A stretch of 64,000 nt of DNA. It comes from Bacillus solitudinis. Lineage in GTDB: Bacteria > Bacillota > Bacilli > Bacillales > Bacillaceae_D. Made by a program: the position numbers and the translations under genes. This document shows, in pieces, positions 8,479 through 17,887 of this stretch. The stretch lies in NCBI RefSeq assembly GCF_002797395.1, contig NZ_KZ454943.1, forward strand, positions 3,571,966-3,635,965, read 5' to 3'. Under the pieces are notes generated by a model. The model worked only from the letters and a program-made list of their open reading frames with translations. It ran no database searches and was not told where the DNA came from. Position 1 is the stretch's first letter, and the number at the start of each line of letters is the position of its first letter.

Positions 8479-8505
8479 TACGAGAATACAGCTAATTTCG
8501 TTTCA
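8479..8505 (-). promoter_or_regulatory. Sigma-W-like (ECF) promoter of the telA-like operon
   Basis: On the minus strand TGAAAC (8505-8500) and CGTA (8482-8479) are separated by 17 bases, matching the sigma-W type of promoter (TGAAAC, 16-17 bases, CGTA). It is the only such match noted near the operon. It would give a very short leader of about 15 bases carrying the AGGAGGG site at 8464-8470. Confidence 0.6.
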
Positions 8506-9090
8506 AGAGTATTCAATTATTGTAGGATTTTGTCTCTTTTTATTATGACGGATAAGCCGTACTAAAACAATCATTCTCTAGGTTGACTAAAACCATCATA
8601 CGTTCTCCGCCTTAAGACGGAGAACTTGGCCTATATCCTGAGGTGAATCTTCATAAATAATAATGATAGAAGGTGAGAGGATTTACGTATATTTACTACT
8701 GTTTTTATTGAGAGTGATCGTAGTCGATATGCGGTAGAAACAATTGTACGTAATTTTAATGAAGAAACTAGGAGAGAGTTAGCTAAGTTAAATCATTTAG
8801 TAATAAGAATAAAAAATATCGTGAGGTTTATTAATTATAATTAAATTATACAAGGGGATCCTTACTGACAAGAGGTTGCAATGATTAACCTCAGAGCACA
8901 AAACATATAATATAGACAAAACTAGTGGCTATCGTCATGAAGTGTTGGAAAGAAGAGTTTTTTGTCGATTTTTTTAAAGGAACTTTAATCCAATAAACTT
9001 AATGCATTTTTATACGTATACATAAAGAAATTATGCATTATTAGGCCTGAGATATAATTAAGTAAAGTTTGTGAAAATTGTTAAAAGCCA
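8506..9090. other. Non-coding stretch with hairpin and a startless ORF remnant
   Basis: There is no convincing gene between the telA-like operon and gltA. A perfect 8-bp hairpin GTTCTCCG/CGGAGAAC lies near 8602-8625. An open frame at 8677-8844 on the plus strand codes for 55 residues (FTTVFIESDRSRYAVETIVR and a Lys/Arg-rich tail) but has no ATG, GTG or TTG start at its beginning, and a TGA directly precedes it. It may be a decayed gene. The rest is AT-rich. Confidence 0.45.
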
Positions 9091-9094
9091 AGAT

Positions 9095-9108
9095 AGAAAG
9101 CGCTTCCA
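9095..9108. promoter_or_regulatory. Candidate cre (CcpA) site upstream of gltA
   Basis: AGAAAGCGCTTCCA matches 12 of 14 positions of the cre pattern TGWAANCGNTNWCA. It is centred about 67 bases upstream of the predicted transcription start. CcpA sites upstream of the -35 usually activate. This would fit carbon-dependent glutamate synthase expression in Bacillus, but that link is inferred. Confidence 0.45.
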
Positions 9109-9133
9109 TATTTTATTTATGTAAAATTTTTAT

Positions 9134-9162
9134 TTGCCGAAGTGTCAGAAAAATGATATGAT
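9134..9162 (+). promoter_or_regulatory. Sigma-A promoter of gltA
   Basis: TTGCCG at 9134-9139 and TATGAT at 9157-9162 are spaced by exactly 17 bases, leaving a leader of about 58 bases before the chosen gltA ATG. It argues against translation starting at the TTG at 9134, which is part of the -35 element. Confidence 0.65.
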
Positions 9163-9226
9163 CCTGTATATTAGCTCAGAAACTTTTTGGGGAGAGTTGA
9201 TCGAATTTATTTTTGGAGAAAGGTTG

Positions 9227-12200
9227 ATGCCAATGCGGTACGCTGGATACCCGAAGAAACAAGGCCTATACAACCCGCAATTCGAGCATGACAATTGCGG
9301 TATCGGCTTTTTAGCACATATGAAAGGTAAGAAATCGCATCAAGTAGTTGAGGATGCGCTCCATATTTTGAGAAACCTCGAACACCGTGGTGGTCAAGGT
9401 GATGAAGTGAACACTGGGGATGGTGCTGGAATACTTTTGCAAATCCCACATCGTTTCTTTACAAAAGTATGTTTGGCAGATGGTATCACTCTTCCTGAAG
9501 AAGGACAATACGGAGTTGGGATGCTGTTTTTGCCACAGAATGAACAAGTACGAGCAAGCTGTGAACAAAAAGTAGAAGAGATTGCTAAAGAAGAGAACAT
9601 AGAGTTCTTAGGCTGGCGTACAGTTCCAACAGATGACACTATGCTTGGCAATGCGGCAAAAACAGCAATGCCCTTTATTCGACAACTGTTTTTTAAACGT
9701 AGTGAGAATTTTAAAAATGAACTTCAATTTGAACGGAAATTATATGTCGTACGTAAACGTGCAGAAATTGAAACTGCCAAGCTAATCTCTGCAGATGACT
9801 CGTTCTACTTTACAAGCTTGTCAAGCAGAACGATTGTTTACAAAGGGATGTTAACGACTGAGCAAGTACATCAATTCTATCTTGATATATCGGATAAAGA
9901 TTTCGAGACAGCTATTGCTCTTGTTCACTCTCGTTTTAGTACGAATACATTCCCAAGCTGGGAACGAGCTCACCCGAATCGTTATATGATTCATAATGGT
10001 GAAATTAACACGGTTCAAGGAAACGTTAATTGGATGCATGCACGTGAAGCACAATTTGAGTCAGACATGTTTGGTGAGGATTTAGAGAAAATTCATCCTG
10101 TTGTTGACCAATCTGGTAGTGATTCATCGATGTTTGATAACACACTTGAGTTTTTGTCGTTATCAGGTCGAACACTTGCTCACTCTGCAATGATGATGGT
10201 TCCAGAACCTTGGCAAAATGATGATAAAATGAGTCCTGAAAAGAAAGCATTTTATCAATTCCATAGCACATTAATGGAGCCATGGGATGGACCGACGGCG
10301 ATTGCCTTCACAGATGGAAAGCAAATTGGTGCCTGTTTGGATCGTAATGGACTCCGACCGGCTCGTTATTATGTGACAAAAGATGATTATATTTTAATGT
10401 CTTCAGAAGTCGGTGTGCTTGATATCGATCCCGAAAATGTTCTTTATAAAGAGCGTCTTCACCCAGGTCATATGTTGCTCGTTGATACAGTTGAAGGAAG
10501 AATTATTCCTGATGAGGAAATTAAAAACCAAATTGCAAACGAGCATCCATATGAAGAATGGGTAAGTGAGCATCTTACTCAATTAGAAGATGTACTAGAA
10601 ACATCTAAAGTGGAGAATACAGAGTTTTCGAAACTAGAAACTCGTCAATTAGCATTTGGTTATACGTATGAGGAACTTTCAAAAGTTATTCAACCGATGG
10701 TTACTTCAGGGGTCGATCCAATTGGTTCAATGGGATATGACTCGCCATTAGCTGTGCTTTCAAAACGACCACAATTGTTATATAGCTATTTTAAGCAATT
10801 ATTTGCTCAAGTTACGAATCCGCCAATCGATGCGATTCGTGAAGAAGTCGTTACGTCTCTTGGGACAACTGTGGGTGCGGAACGAAATCTGTTAAACCCT
10901 GAACCACTTAGCTGTCGTCATATTCACTTACCGTATCCGATATTGGATAACGAAGAGTTAGCTAAATTACGCCATAACAAAATGGACGGGTTTAGTGCAA
11001 TTACTTTACCTATCTTATTCCCTGCAAAAGGGGAAGATAATCGTCTAGAAACTGCATTAAATACGTTATTTACTCAAGCTGATGAAGCAATTGAATCTGG
11101 TCAGGTATTACTCATTTTAAGTGATCGTGGTGTAGATGCGAATAACGCTGCTATTCCGGCTTTACTAGCGGTTTCTGGTTTGCATCACCACTTGATTCGT
11201 CAGGGCACTCGTACAAAAGTAAGTATTTTACTTGAGTCTGGTGAACCGAGAGAAGTACATCATCATGCGGTATTACTTGGCTATGGTGCGGAGGGAATTA
11301 ACCCTTATCTTGTCTTTGATTCGATCGATGGACTAATTCAAGATGGTCTTTTAGAAGATGTTTCTTATGTAGAAGCTATTAATAAATATATTAAAGCAGC
11401 TTCAAAGGGAATTATGAAGGTTCTATCAAAGATGGGTATTTCAACGATCCAAAGTTACCGTGGTGCTCAAATTTTTGAAGCAGTTGGAATACATGAGTCT
11501 GTTATTGATAAGTACTTTACATGGACGACTTCTCGTATTGGTGGTATTGATTTAGATATCATTATGAAGGAAGTTATGATGAGACACGAGCGAGCATTCT
11601 CTGAATTAGAGGGTGTTGATAAAGCTTTGGATCCTGGGGATGATTTACAATGGCGTCGTAATGGCGATCCACATCAATATAACCCTCATACTATCCATAT
11701 GCTACAAAACGCTTGTCGCGCCAATAAATATGATTTATTTAAGAAATATTCATCTGCGATTGATGAACAAACGAAGGAACAAACCACACTTCGCGGGCTA
11801 TTGAAATTTAAAGATAGTCGAGAAGCTATTTCGATTGATGAAGTAGAGCCTGTTAAGAGCATCGTAAAACGTTTCCGTACAGGAGCAATGTCATTCGGTT
11901 CAATATCTCAGGAAGCTCATGAAACACTTGCTATTGCGATGAACCGCCTTGGTGGTAAAAGTAATACAGGTGAAGGTGGAGAAAATGCAGCACGTTTTAC
12001 ACCAGATGAGAATGGAGATCTTCGCCGTAGTTCAATTAAGCAAGTTGCGTCGGGACGTTTTGGTGTGACAAGTCATTATCTTGTTAATGCTGATGAAATC
12101 CAAATCAAGGTAGCACAAGGGGCGAAGCCAGGAGAAGGTGGACAATTACCTGGAAACAAGGTTTATCCTTGGGTAGCCGAAGTTCGTGGTTCTACACCTG

Positions 12201-13828
12201 GTGTAGGATTAATCTCACCACCACCACATCATGATATTTATTCGATCGAGGATTTAGCTGAGCTAATCCATGATTTGAAGAATGCAAATCCTTCAGCAAA
12301 AGTAAGTGTTAAACTCGTTGCAGGTACTGGTGTTGGGACGATTGCTGCCGGTGTAGCAAAGGGACGTGCTGATGGAATAATTATTAGTGGATATGATGGT
12401 GGAACAGGGGCCGCTGCAAGAACGAGTATTAAGAATACAGGCTTACCTTGGGAAATCGGTCTAGCTGAAACACATCAAACTTTATTAATGAATAATTTAC
12501 GTGACCGTGTCACGCTTGAAACAGACGGTAAGTTGATGACGGGAAGAGATGTTGTTATTGCTGCACTTCTAGGTGCTGAGGAATATGCATTTTCTACGGC
12601 TCCGCTTGTTGTTTTAGGATGTATTATCATGCGTGTTTGTCACTTAGATACATGCCCTGTTGGGATTGCGACACAAAATCCTGAATTACGCAAAAAGTTC
12701 ATGGGTGAAGCGGATCATATTGTGAACTTCATGACATTTATTGCAGAAGAAATTCGTGAACTTATGGCTGAATTAGGATTCCGCACAATGGATGAGCTTA
12801 TTGGTCGTACGGATGTTCTTGAAATGAATGAAGCGATTGATAATGAAAAAGCAAAGCGAGTAGATCTCTCGAGCTTACTTTATCAACCGAATCCTGGCAA
12901 TTATGAGCGGAATTTTTGCACAAAACAGCAGGATCATCAATTAGAGTTATCCTTGGATTCTCGTGTCCTTTTAGGAGCAAGTCAAGAAGCTCTTGAAAAG
13001 GGTGAAAAGGTTCATGTTGTTACTGAAGTAAAGAATATTAACCGAGTTGTAGGAACGATTGTAGGTAGTGAAGTAAGTAAACGCTACGGTGCAGAAGGGC
13101 TTCCTGATGATACGATTACCATTGAGCTCAAAGGTTCAGCGGGACAAAGTTTAGGTGCTTTTGTTCCAAAGGGTATTACCATTCGTCTAGAAGGTGATGC
13201 GAATGATTACACTGGAAAAGGGTTATCTGGTGGTAAAATCATTGTTTATCCTCCTGCAAAATCATCGTTCAAGGCTGAAGAAAACATCATTCTTGGGAAT
13301 ACAACTTTCTATGGCGCAACTAGCGGCGAAGCGTATATTCGTGGAATTGCAGGGGAACGATTTGCTGTTCGTAACTCTGGTGTACGGGTTGTCGTTGAAG
13401 GAGTTGGTGACCATGGACTTGAGTATATGACTGGTGGAGTTGTTGTAAACTTAGGTGCGGTTGGTAAGAACTTTGCTGCCGGTATGTCGGGTGGAGTAGC
13501 TTATGTTTTAGATGTGAATAAAGACTTTGATGCTAAGTGCAACAAAGAAATGGTTCTTCTTGAAAGTGTAACTGAGCAAGATGATGTTCTAGCATTAAAG
13601 AAAATGATTGAAAACCATGCTGATTATTCAGGAAGTGAACTTGCTAAACAAATACTCAGTAATTGGACTGAGATGTTACCTCGTTTTGTGAAAGTCATTC
13701 CTAAGGACTACAAGCGTATGCTTGAAGCAATTGAGCGAGTAAAGCAAGAAGGTCTTTCTGGTGTTGATGCGGTTATGGTTGCTTTCGATGAAAACAAGAA
13801 TGATAAATCACGTGTTAGCGGAAAATAA
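9227..13828 (+). CDS. gltA: Glutamate synthase (NADPH) large subunit
   Basis: This 1533-residue enzyme transfers the amide nitrogen of glutamine to 2-oxoglutarate to give two glutamates. Domains in order: class II glutamine amidotransferase whose nucleophile is Cys24 after a short propeptide (EHDNCGIGF); central domain; FMN-binding synthase domain with [19 protein letters not shown]; the 3Fe-4S cysteines in [16 protein letters not shown]; and a C-terminal glycine-rich GXGXG beta-helix. The frame is open to 9134, but the ATG at 9227, behind TGGAGAAAGG, matches the propeptide length of family members, and the upstream part overlaps a promoter. It is followed by gltB after 71 bases. Confidence 0.96.
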   Translation: MPMRYAGYPKKQGLYNPQFEHDNCGIGFLAHMKGKKSHQVVEDALHILRNLEHRGGQGDEVNTGDGAGILLQIPHRFFTKVCLADGITLPEEGQYGVGMLFLPQNEQVRASCEQKVEEIAKEENIEFLGWRTVPTDDTMLGNAAKTAMPFIRQLFFKRSENFKNELQFERKLYVVRKRAEIETAKLISADDSFYFTSLSSRTIVYKGMLTTEQVHQFYLDISDKDFETAIALVHSRFSTNTFPSWERAHPNRYMIHNGEINTVQGNVNWMHAREAQFESDMFGEDLEKIHPVVDQSGSDSSMFDNTLEFLSLSGRTLAHSAMMMVPEPWQNDDKMSPEKKAFYQFHSTLMEPWDGPTAIAFTDGKQIGACLDRNGLRPARYYVTKDDYILMSSEVGVLDIDPENVLYKERLHPGHMLLVDTVEGRIIPDEEIKNQIANEHPYEEWVSEHLTQLEDVLETSKVENTEFSKLETRQLAFGYTYEELSKVIQPMVTSGVDPIGSMGYDSPLAVLSKRPQLLYSYFKQLFAQVTNPPIDAIREEVVTSLGTTVGAERNLLNPEPLSCRHIHLPYPILDNEELAKLRHNKMDGFSAITLPILFPAKGEDNRLETALNTLFTQADEAIESGQVLLILSDRGVDANNAAIPALLAVSGLHHHLIRQGTRTKVSILLESGEPREVHHHAVLLGYGAEGINPYLVFDSIDGLIQDGLLEDVSYVEAINKYIKAASKGIMKVLSKMGISTIQSYRGAQIFEAVGIHESVIDKYFTWTTSRIGGIDLDIIMKEVMMRHERAFSELEGVDKALDPGDDLQWRRNGDPHQYNPHTIHMLQNACRANKYDLFKKYSSAIDEQTKEQTTLRGLLKFKDSREAISIDEVEPVKSIVKRFRTGAMSFGSISQEAHETLAIAMNRLGGKSNTGEGGENAARFTPDENGDLRRSSIKQVASGRFGVTSHYLVNADEIQIKVAQGAKPGEGGQLPGNKVYPWVAEVRGSTPGVGLISPPPHHDIYSIEDLAELIHDLKNANPSAKVSVKLVAGTGVGTIAAGVAKGRADGIIISGYDGGTGAAARTSIKNTGLPWEIGLAETHQTLLMNNLRDRVTLETDGKLMTGRDVVIAALLGAEEYAFSTAPLVVLGCIIMRVCHLDTCPVGIATQNPELRKKFMGEADHIVNFMTFIAEEIRELMAELGFRTMDELIGRTDVLEMNEAIDNEKAKRVDLSSLLYQPNPGNYERNFCTKQQDHQLELSLDSRVLLGASQEALEKGEKVHVVTEVKNINRVVGTIVGSEVSKRYGAEGLPDDTITIELKGSAGQSLGAFVPKGITIRLEGDANDYTGKGLSGGKIIVYPPAKSSFKAEENIILGNTTFYGATSGEAYIRGIAGERFAVRNSGVRVVVEGVGDHGLEYMTGGVVVNLGAVGKNFAAGMSGGVAYVLDVNKDFDAKCNKEMVLLESVTEQDDVLALKKMIENHADYSGSELAKQILSNWTEMLPRFVKVIPKDYKRMLEAIERVKQEGLSGVDAVMVAFDENKNDKSRVSGK

Positions 13829-13831
13829 TAA

Positions 13832-13870
13832 GAAGGGACGCAAGTTGCGTCCCCTTCCATTTTTTTCGCA
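13832..13870 (+). terminator. Hairpin between gltA and gltB
   Basis: GGGACGCAA and TTGCGTCCC form a compact stem in the 71-base gap, followed by CTTCC and a run of seven T. It is likely a partial terminator or mRNA-stability element that sets the gltA:gltB ratio, because gltB follows directly. Confidence 0.6.
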
Positions 13871-13899
13871 AAAATAGATGGCAGTTTGGAGTGTGTGCG

Positions 13900-15387
13900 A
13901 TGGGGAAACCAACAGGATTTATGGAATATAAACGAGAAAACCCTACAAAGCGCGATCCGTTCGAACGTACAAAGAGCTGGCAAGAATTTACGATTCTCAT
14001 GCCTGAGCCTGCGTTACGTCAACAGGGTGCGCGTTGTATGGATTGTGGTGTGCCGTTTTGTCAAACAGGTACAACAATGGCTGGATCTGGTGAAATTGGA
14101 TGCCCAGTCTATAATTTAATTCCAGAATGGAACGATCTAGTTTATAGAGGTAAATGGAAAGAAGCGTTGGAACGTCTTCATAAGACAAATAATTTCCCGG
14201 AATTTACAGGGCGTGTTTGTCCTGCTCCGTGTGAAGGTTCCTGTACAGTTGCAATTAGTGATAACCCTGTAACTATTAAAAGCTTGGAGTATCACATTGT
14301 GGAACGCGGCTTTCAAGAAGGTTGGATTGTTGCAAATCCTCCTAAGAAAAGAACAGGTAAAAAAGTAGCGGTAGTTGGATCTGGCCCAGCTGGATTAGCT
14401 GCAGCAGCTCAGTTAAACAAGGCAGGACACACGGTCACTGTATTTGAGCGAGAGGACCGAATTGGTGGATTGCTCACATACGGGATTCCTGATGTGAAGT
14501 TAGCAAACCATATTGTTGAACGTCGCTTAACAATTTTAAAAGAAGAAGGCATTCAATTTGTGACAAACACGGAGATTGGTAAAGATTATCCCGTTTCTAA
14601 ATTGAAAAGTGATTTTGATTCTGTTATTTTAGCTACTGGTGCCACGAAGCCTCGTGATGTTCAAGTAGAAGGCAGAGAATTAAAGGGAATTCATTTTGCA
14701 ATGGACTTCTTAACTGCTAATACAAAGAGCTTATTAAACTCTGAGCATGCTGATGGTAATTATATTTCTGCTGAAGGCAAAAATATCATCGTTATTGGTG
14801 GTGGTGATACAGGTGCGGATTGTATTACGACATCTGTCCGTCATGGTGCAAAATCAATCACGCAATTTGATATCAATCGACCGAAATCTGAAGAGCGTTT
14901 AGATACGAATCCATGGCCAATGTTTCCAATTGTTTATCAAATGGAAGACGCTCATAAAGAAGCGAAAGCTGTATATGGTTCTGATCCTCGTGCGTATCAA
15001 CTTAGCACAACAAAGTTTGTTGGTGATGATCATGGTAATGTTAAAGAACTTCATACGATTGATGTTGAAACAACGATTAAGGAAGATGGAACGAAGGTTC
15101 GTACCCCAATTCCTGGAACAGAAAAAGTATGGCCGGCTGAGTTAATTCTTTTAGCGGTTGGTTTCACAGGACCAGAAGAGCGAATTATTGAAGAAATGGC
15201 GCTTGAAACAGACAAGCGTTCAAATATTAAAGCTGAATATGGCAATTATGCAACAAATGTTGAAGGTGTGTTTGCGGCTGGAGATAATCGTCGTGGACAA
15301 AGTCTAGTTGTTTGGGCTATCAATGAGGGACGAGAGGCAGCTAGAGAATGTGACCGCTTCTTAATGGGTGCGTCAAATCTACCATAA
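13900..15387 (+). CDS. gltB: Glutamate synthase small subunit
   Basis: The 495-residue flavoprotein feeds electrons from NADPH to the large subunit. The N-terminal region carries the Cys clusters for two 4Fe-4S centres ([27 protein letters not shown]). An FAD-binding [10 protein letters not shown] lies near residue 155, an NADPH-binding GGGDTGADC near 305, and a C-terminal FAD motif [12 protein letters not shown] follows. The ATG at 13900, eight bases after GGAG, gives the family's usual [15 protein letters not shown] start. An upstream in-frame GTG at 13891 overlaps the RBS. Confidence 0.95.
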   Translation: MGKPTGFMEYKRENPTKRDPFERTKSWQEFTILMPEPALRQQGARCMDCGVPFCQTGTTMAGSGEIGCPVYNLIPEWNDLVYRGKWKEALERLHKTNNFPEFTGRVCPAPCEGSCTVAISDNPVTIKSLEYHIVERGFQEGWIVANPPKKRTGKKVAVVGSGPAGLAAAAQLNKAGHTVTVFEREDRIGGLLTYGIPDVKLANHIVERRLTILKEEGIQFVTNTEIGKDYPVSKLKSDFDSVILATGATKPRDVQVEGRELKGIHFAMDFLTANTKSLLNSEHADGNYISAEGKNIIVIGGGDTGADCITTSVRHGAKSITQFDINRPKSEERLDTNPWPMFPIVYQMEDAHKEAKAVYGSDPRAYQLSTTKFVGDDHGNVKELHTIDVETTIKEDGTKVRTPIPGTEKVWPAELILLAVGFTGPEERIIEEMALETDKRSNIKAEYGNYATNVEGVFAAGDNRRGQSLVVWAINEGREAARECDRFLMGASNLP

Positions 15388-15486
15388 ATTATTAATATGA
15401 ATGTAAACGTAATGTAATGGTATTTTCATAGGTTTCATGAGAAAATGTAAATATTAGAAATGGACCTATGAAAGGGCGTATGGATT

Positions 15487-16122
15487 ATGATGCCATTGAT
15501 GAAGCGTGGACTTCTCATTTCATCTGCGCTCCTTACACTTAGTTTTTTTGCCTCAAATGAATATATGAAAGATGTTCAGGCACAGGCTCCTGCTAAGCTG
15601 CAAGGTGATAGTAGTGAAAAGCCACTAATTTACAAGGTAAATGAAGATAGCTATGATTTATTTCACGCAGTGTTACCGTCAAGTACGGAACAATATATTC
15701 ACCGTCATGTTTCTTCTGTTGATGTCTATACAGATTATGTGTTGCATTATGCTTTTGAGCAAGGAAAGATAAAATTTGGACCTACGATCTCTTCGAAAAT
15801 TTCGACTTCTTTTGAAGAAGAGATTTTACCTCGTTTAAAGCAAGTTGTCACTGAAACAACGGCTGGATTAACATCTGAAGAGTGGAAGCAAATCAAGCTA
15901 TCTACTCATCCTGCTTCAGGATTAGGGGAAAAGATATTTCACCTTTACAATGAAGAAAGTGGAAATGATTTAATTCGCTTTCATGTGCGAAGAGATCAAC
16001 CACCTAAACAAGGCTATTGGTTTAATTTTCATTATCACACATATGTTGATAATTATGAAAAACATCATAATTTAGGATCGATATATTGGGGTAAAGATAT
16101 GCCGCCACGTTGGATGGCATAA
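15487..16122 (+). CDS. ypjP: YpjP-like secreted or membrane-anchored protein
   Basis: A 211-residue protein with an N-terminal hydrophobic export segment (residues about 6-22). The conserved C-terminal part contains WFNFHYHTYVDNYEKHHNLG and ends GSIYWGKDMPPRWMA, which is the hallmark of the Bacillus YpjP family. The function is unknown; it is probably displayed outside the membrane. The ATG follows AAAGGGCG. It stands alone between gltB and a terminator. Confidence 0.85.
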   Translation: MMPLMKRGLLISSALLTLSFFASNEYMKDVQAQAPAKLQGDSSEKPLIYKVNEDSYDLFHAVLPSSTEQYIHRHVSSVDVYTDYVLHYAFEQGKIKFGPTISSKISTSFEEEILPRLKQVVTETTAGLTSEEWKQIKLSTHPASGLGEKIFHLYNEESGNDLIRFHVRRDQPPKQGYWFNFHYHTYVDNYEKHHNLGSIYWGKDMPPRWMA

Positions 16123-16149
16123 ATCAAATTCTTATTTGAATAGTAGAAG

Positions 16150-16187
16150 AGCGTCTCACAGGTTAATAGCCTTGAGGCGCTTTTTTA
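16150..16187 (+). terminator. Terminator after ypjP
   Basis: A 9-bp stem (AGCGTCTCA with TGAGGCGCT, one G-U pair) is followed by six T. Confidence 0.75.
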
Positions 16188-16235
16188 GGTTGGGAAAATT
16201 ATTTATGATAATAGTCACTTTTTGTCGAAAGGACG

Positions 16236-16264
16236 CTGACAAATAAATTTAATCGTGATAATAT
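16236..16264 (+). promoter_or_regulatory. Sigma-A promoter for the small membrane gene at 16318
   Basis: CTGACA (16236-16241), a 17-base spacer and TAATAT (16259-16264) lie 54 bases before the ATG. Confidence 0.5.
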
Positions 16265-16317
16265 AGTCCTAATAGTCATGTATAAGTATTATAGAGACTA
16301 AATATTGGAGGAGAACC

Positions 16318-16695
16318 ATGGCGAGACAAATTACGCTTGTAAGTTTTGCAGTTTTAATGTTTATTACCGTTTGGGTGGTTGTGATTCTTAAATTAGGACA
16401 ATCTCATTCACAGCCTGAGTTTGCTACAGGAAGTATAACAAACGATGACATACAGGTAATGGAAAGTGAAAGAGCTGTGCCGTTCCCGGAATCGATTAAA
16501 GATGAGCAATATAAAATCGATGAGGTAACACAAATAGCTAATGAACAAATTAAGGAAGAAGCAGCAACTATATTAGAAGAATTTCTTCCGCAGATTTCTT
16601 CAAAGGTAGATTTGAGAAATTATGATTTTAGTGACATTTCCACTGCAGATGGTGTACCTATTGATGGAATTTTAGAAAAAATAAAAATCGAGTAA
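16318..16695 (+). CDS. Small protein with one N-terminal membrane helix
   Basis: A 125-residue protein with a single hydrophobic helix (about residues 5-25) and an acidic, helical outer part rich in Glu and Ile (DEVTQIANEQIKEEAATILEEFLPQI). It is likely anchored with its C-terminus outside. I do not recognise the family. The start is clear: GGAGGAGAACC precedes the ATG. It is the first of three small membrane genes leading to kapB. Confidence 0.7.
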   Translation: MARQITLVSFAVLMFITVWVVVILKLGQSHSQPEFATGSITNDDIQVMESERAVPFPESIKDEQYKIDEVTQIANEQIKEEAATILEEFLPQISSKVDLRNYDFSDISTADGVPIDGILEKIKIE

Positions 16696-16796
16696 GAAAT
16701 TCAACTTTTTATTTGGAATTCCCTCCCATATCTGAACGATTTTTTGGTACGATAGGTGTATGAAGAAATCCATTCAAATGATGGGAGGGTATTTTT

Positions 16797-17048
16797 TTGG
16801 AGGCTGAACAAGTACAAAAGTCACGTCCTGCTTGGTTAAAATGGACAGTGAGAGTAATCTTGAGCTATGTTACTTTACTAGCTATTATTTTAGCAATTAC
16901 AATAATCGTTATCTTAATTACTTTATCATTTACTGTGATTGATGGATTATCTGAATCAAGAACATTAAATCAACTCTCACAAGAGTATCTTATACCGATT
17001 TCAGATTTCTCATGGAAAATTTTCACATGGCTAGTGCCGGGTTTGTAG
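16797..17048 (+). CDS. Small membrane protein (83 aa)
   Basis: A TTG start at 16797 lies about seven bases after GGGAGGG. The protein has a central long hydrophobic helix (residues about 18-46) and a second weak hydrophobic end (SDFSWKIFTWLVPGL). No family is recognised. The next gene starts nine bases after its stop. Confidence 0.6.
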   Translation: MEAEQVQKSRPAWLKWTVRVILSYVTLLAIILAITIIVILITLSFTVIDGLSESRTLNQLSQEYLIPISDFSWKIFTWLVPGL

Positions 17049-17057
17049 GAGGAAATA

Positions 17058-17240
17058 ATGCAGCAAGAAATTATCTTTGTTCTTATTCTTTTTTTCTTTT
17101 TTCTTATTACTGGATTGTTCGGTGGCATTGGTGTGTATAGCTTAATGAAAAACAATAAAACACGGGCAAAATGGAGTTTTACTATCGGCTTCATTTGCAT
17201 TATCATCTACATAATTGGAATGTTTTCGCTTAGTATGTAA
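17058..17240 (+). CDS. Small two-helix membrane protein (60 aa)
   Basis: Two membrane helices are separated by the basic loop KNNKTRAKW. RBS AGGAGG lies six bases before the ATG. The preceding and following genes are within 15 bases, so it belongs to the same transcript as kapB. The function is unknown; such small proteins can act as partners of membrane kinases or transporters. Confidence 0.6.
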   Translation: MQQEIIFVLILFFFFLITGLFGGIGVYSLMKNNKTRAKWSFTIGFICIIIYIIGMFSLSM

Positions 17241-17253
17241 AGGAGGTGTCGAC

Positions 17254-17628
17254 ATGACAGCACAGCTCGTTCGAGCGATGTATAAAACAGGAGTTTATCT
17301 TGCAGAACTAATAGAAAGTCAAGAAGATCAGCAGCGGGCGTTAGTAAAGATTGTAGCAGTTCTTAAACATCCTACACAGGGTGATTTACATCAACCCAAG
17401 ATGACCGATGTTCCTCTATTTCATGAAAGAAAAGCATTAGCACAGTTCGAAAAGGCCTGGGTACCTCTTTCCTCTATGAAAGGATATGAAGGAGAAGTAG
17501 TAGATTACAAACTCTCCCTTGAGCAAGCATGGATGAAACAATATAATGACCTCGCTAAAGAAAATTCAGCTTGGGCTAAATTAAGTATGAAAAAACTAGA
17601 AGAGGTAAGAAAAGAATATAACTTTTAA
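17254..17628 (+). CDS. kapB: Kinase-associated protein B (KapB), sporulation control
   Basis: The 124-residue protein matches KapB of Bacillus across its length: MYKTGVYLAELIE, VKIVAVLKHPTQGDLHQPK, DVPLFHERKALAQFEKAWVP and GYEGEVVDYKLSL are the conserved blocks. In B. subtilis, KapB is needed for the sporulation kinase KinB to feed the Spo0A phosphorelay, and it is encoded next to kinB. Here no kinase gene is adjacent; instead two tiny membrane proteins precede it. The ATG at 17254 follows AAGGAGGTG. Despite its name, no lipobox is visible. Confidence 0.85.
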   Translation: MTAQLVRAMYKTGVYLAELIESQEDQQRALVKIVAVLKHPTQGDLHQPKMTDVPLFHERKALAQFEKAWVPLSSMKGYEGEVVDYKLSLEQAWMKQYNDLAKENSAWAKLSMKKLEEVRKEYNF

Positions 17629-17656
17629 GAGGCTACTCAATAAGTTTGTTTTGCGA

Positions 17657-17827
17657 CGCCACTGAAAAAGTCCCTTTTAGCGGATTCGAGGAAGAAGCAA
17701 TGGAGCCACATGTTGCGCGTTGGTTACGAGAAACCATTCATAGCAAGTTTAAGATAAAGCAACGGTTCCGCTCATTGCTTAAAGGCCATTGAAAAAGGTG
17801 AAAATCTTACCTTTTTCAGTGGCCTTT
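17657..17827 (+). repeat. Dispersed repeat copy 1 (about 170 bp, inverted relative to copy 2)
   Basis: This segment is repeated in opposite orientation at 61242-61415. The two ends are well conserved and the middle is diverged. The outer ends are complementary: GCCACTGAAAAAG on the left and CTTTTTCAGTGGC on the right. The right part (17781-17827) is itself a nearly perfect 19-bp hairpin followed by T-rich sequence, so it can act as a terminator between kapB and the convergent PucR-type gene. It carries no ORF. It looks like a small non-autonomous mobile or palindromic repeat element. Confidence 0.75.
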
Positions 17828-17887
17828 GTTTCTATAAAGAGGTTTCCGATCGCAGGCGCGCCATGCATGGGGTCTTTGCAGCTTTTT

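Noticed and set aside
9207-10283. Several 65-85-codon minus-strand ORFs inside gltA
   Set aside because: They lie opposite a fully conserved gene and lack RBS or family resemblance.
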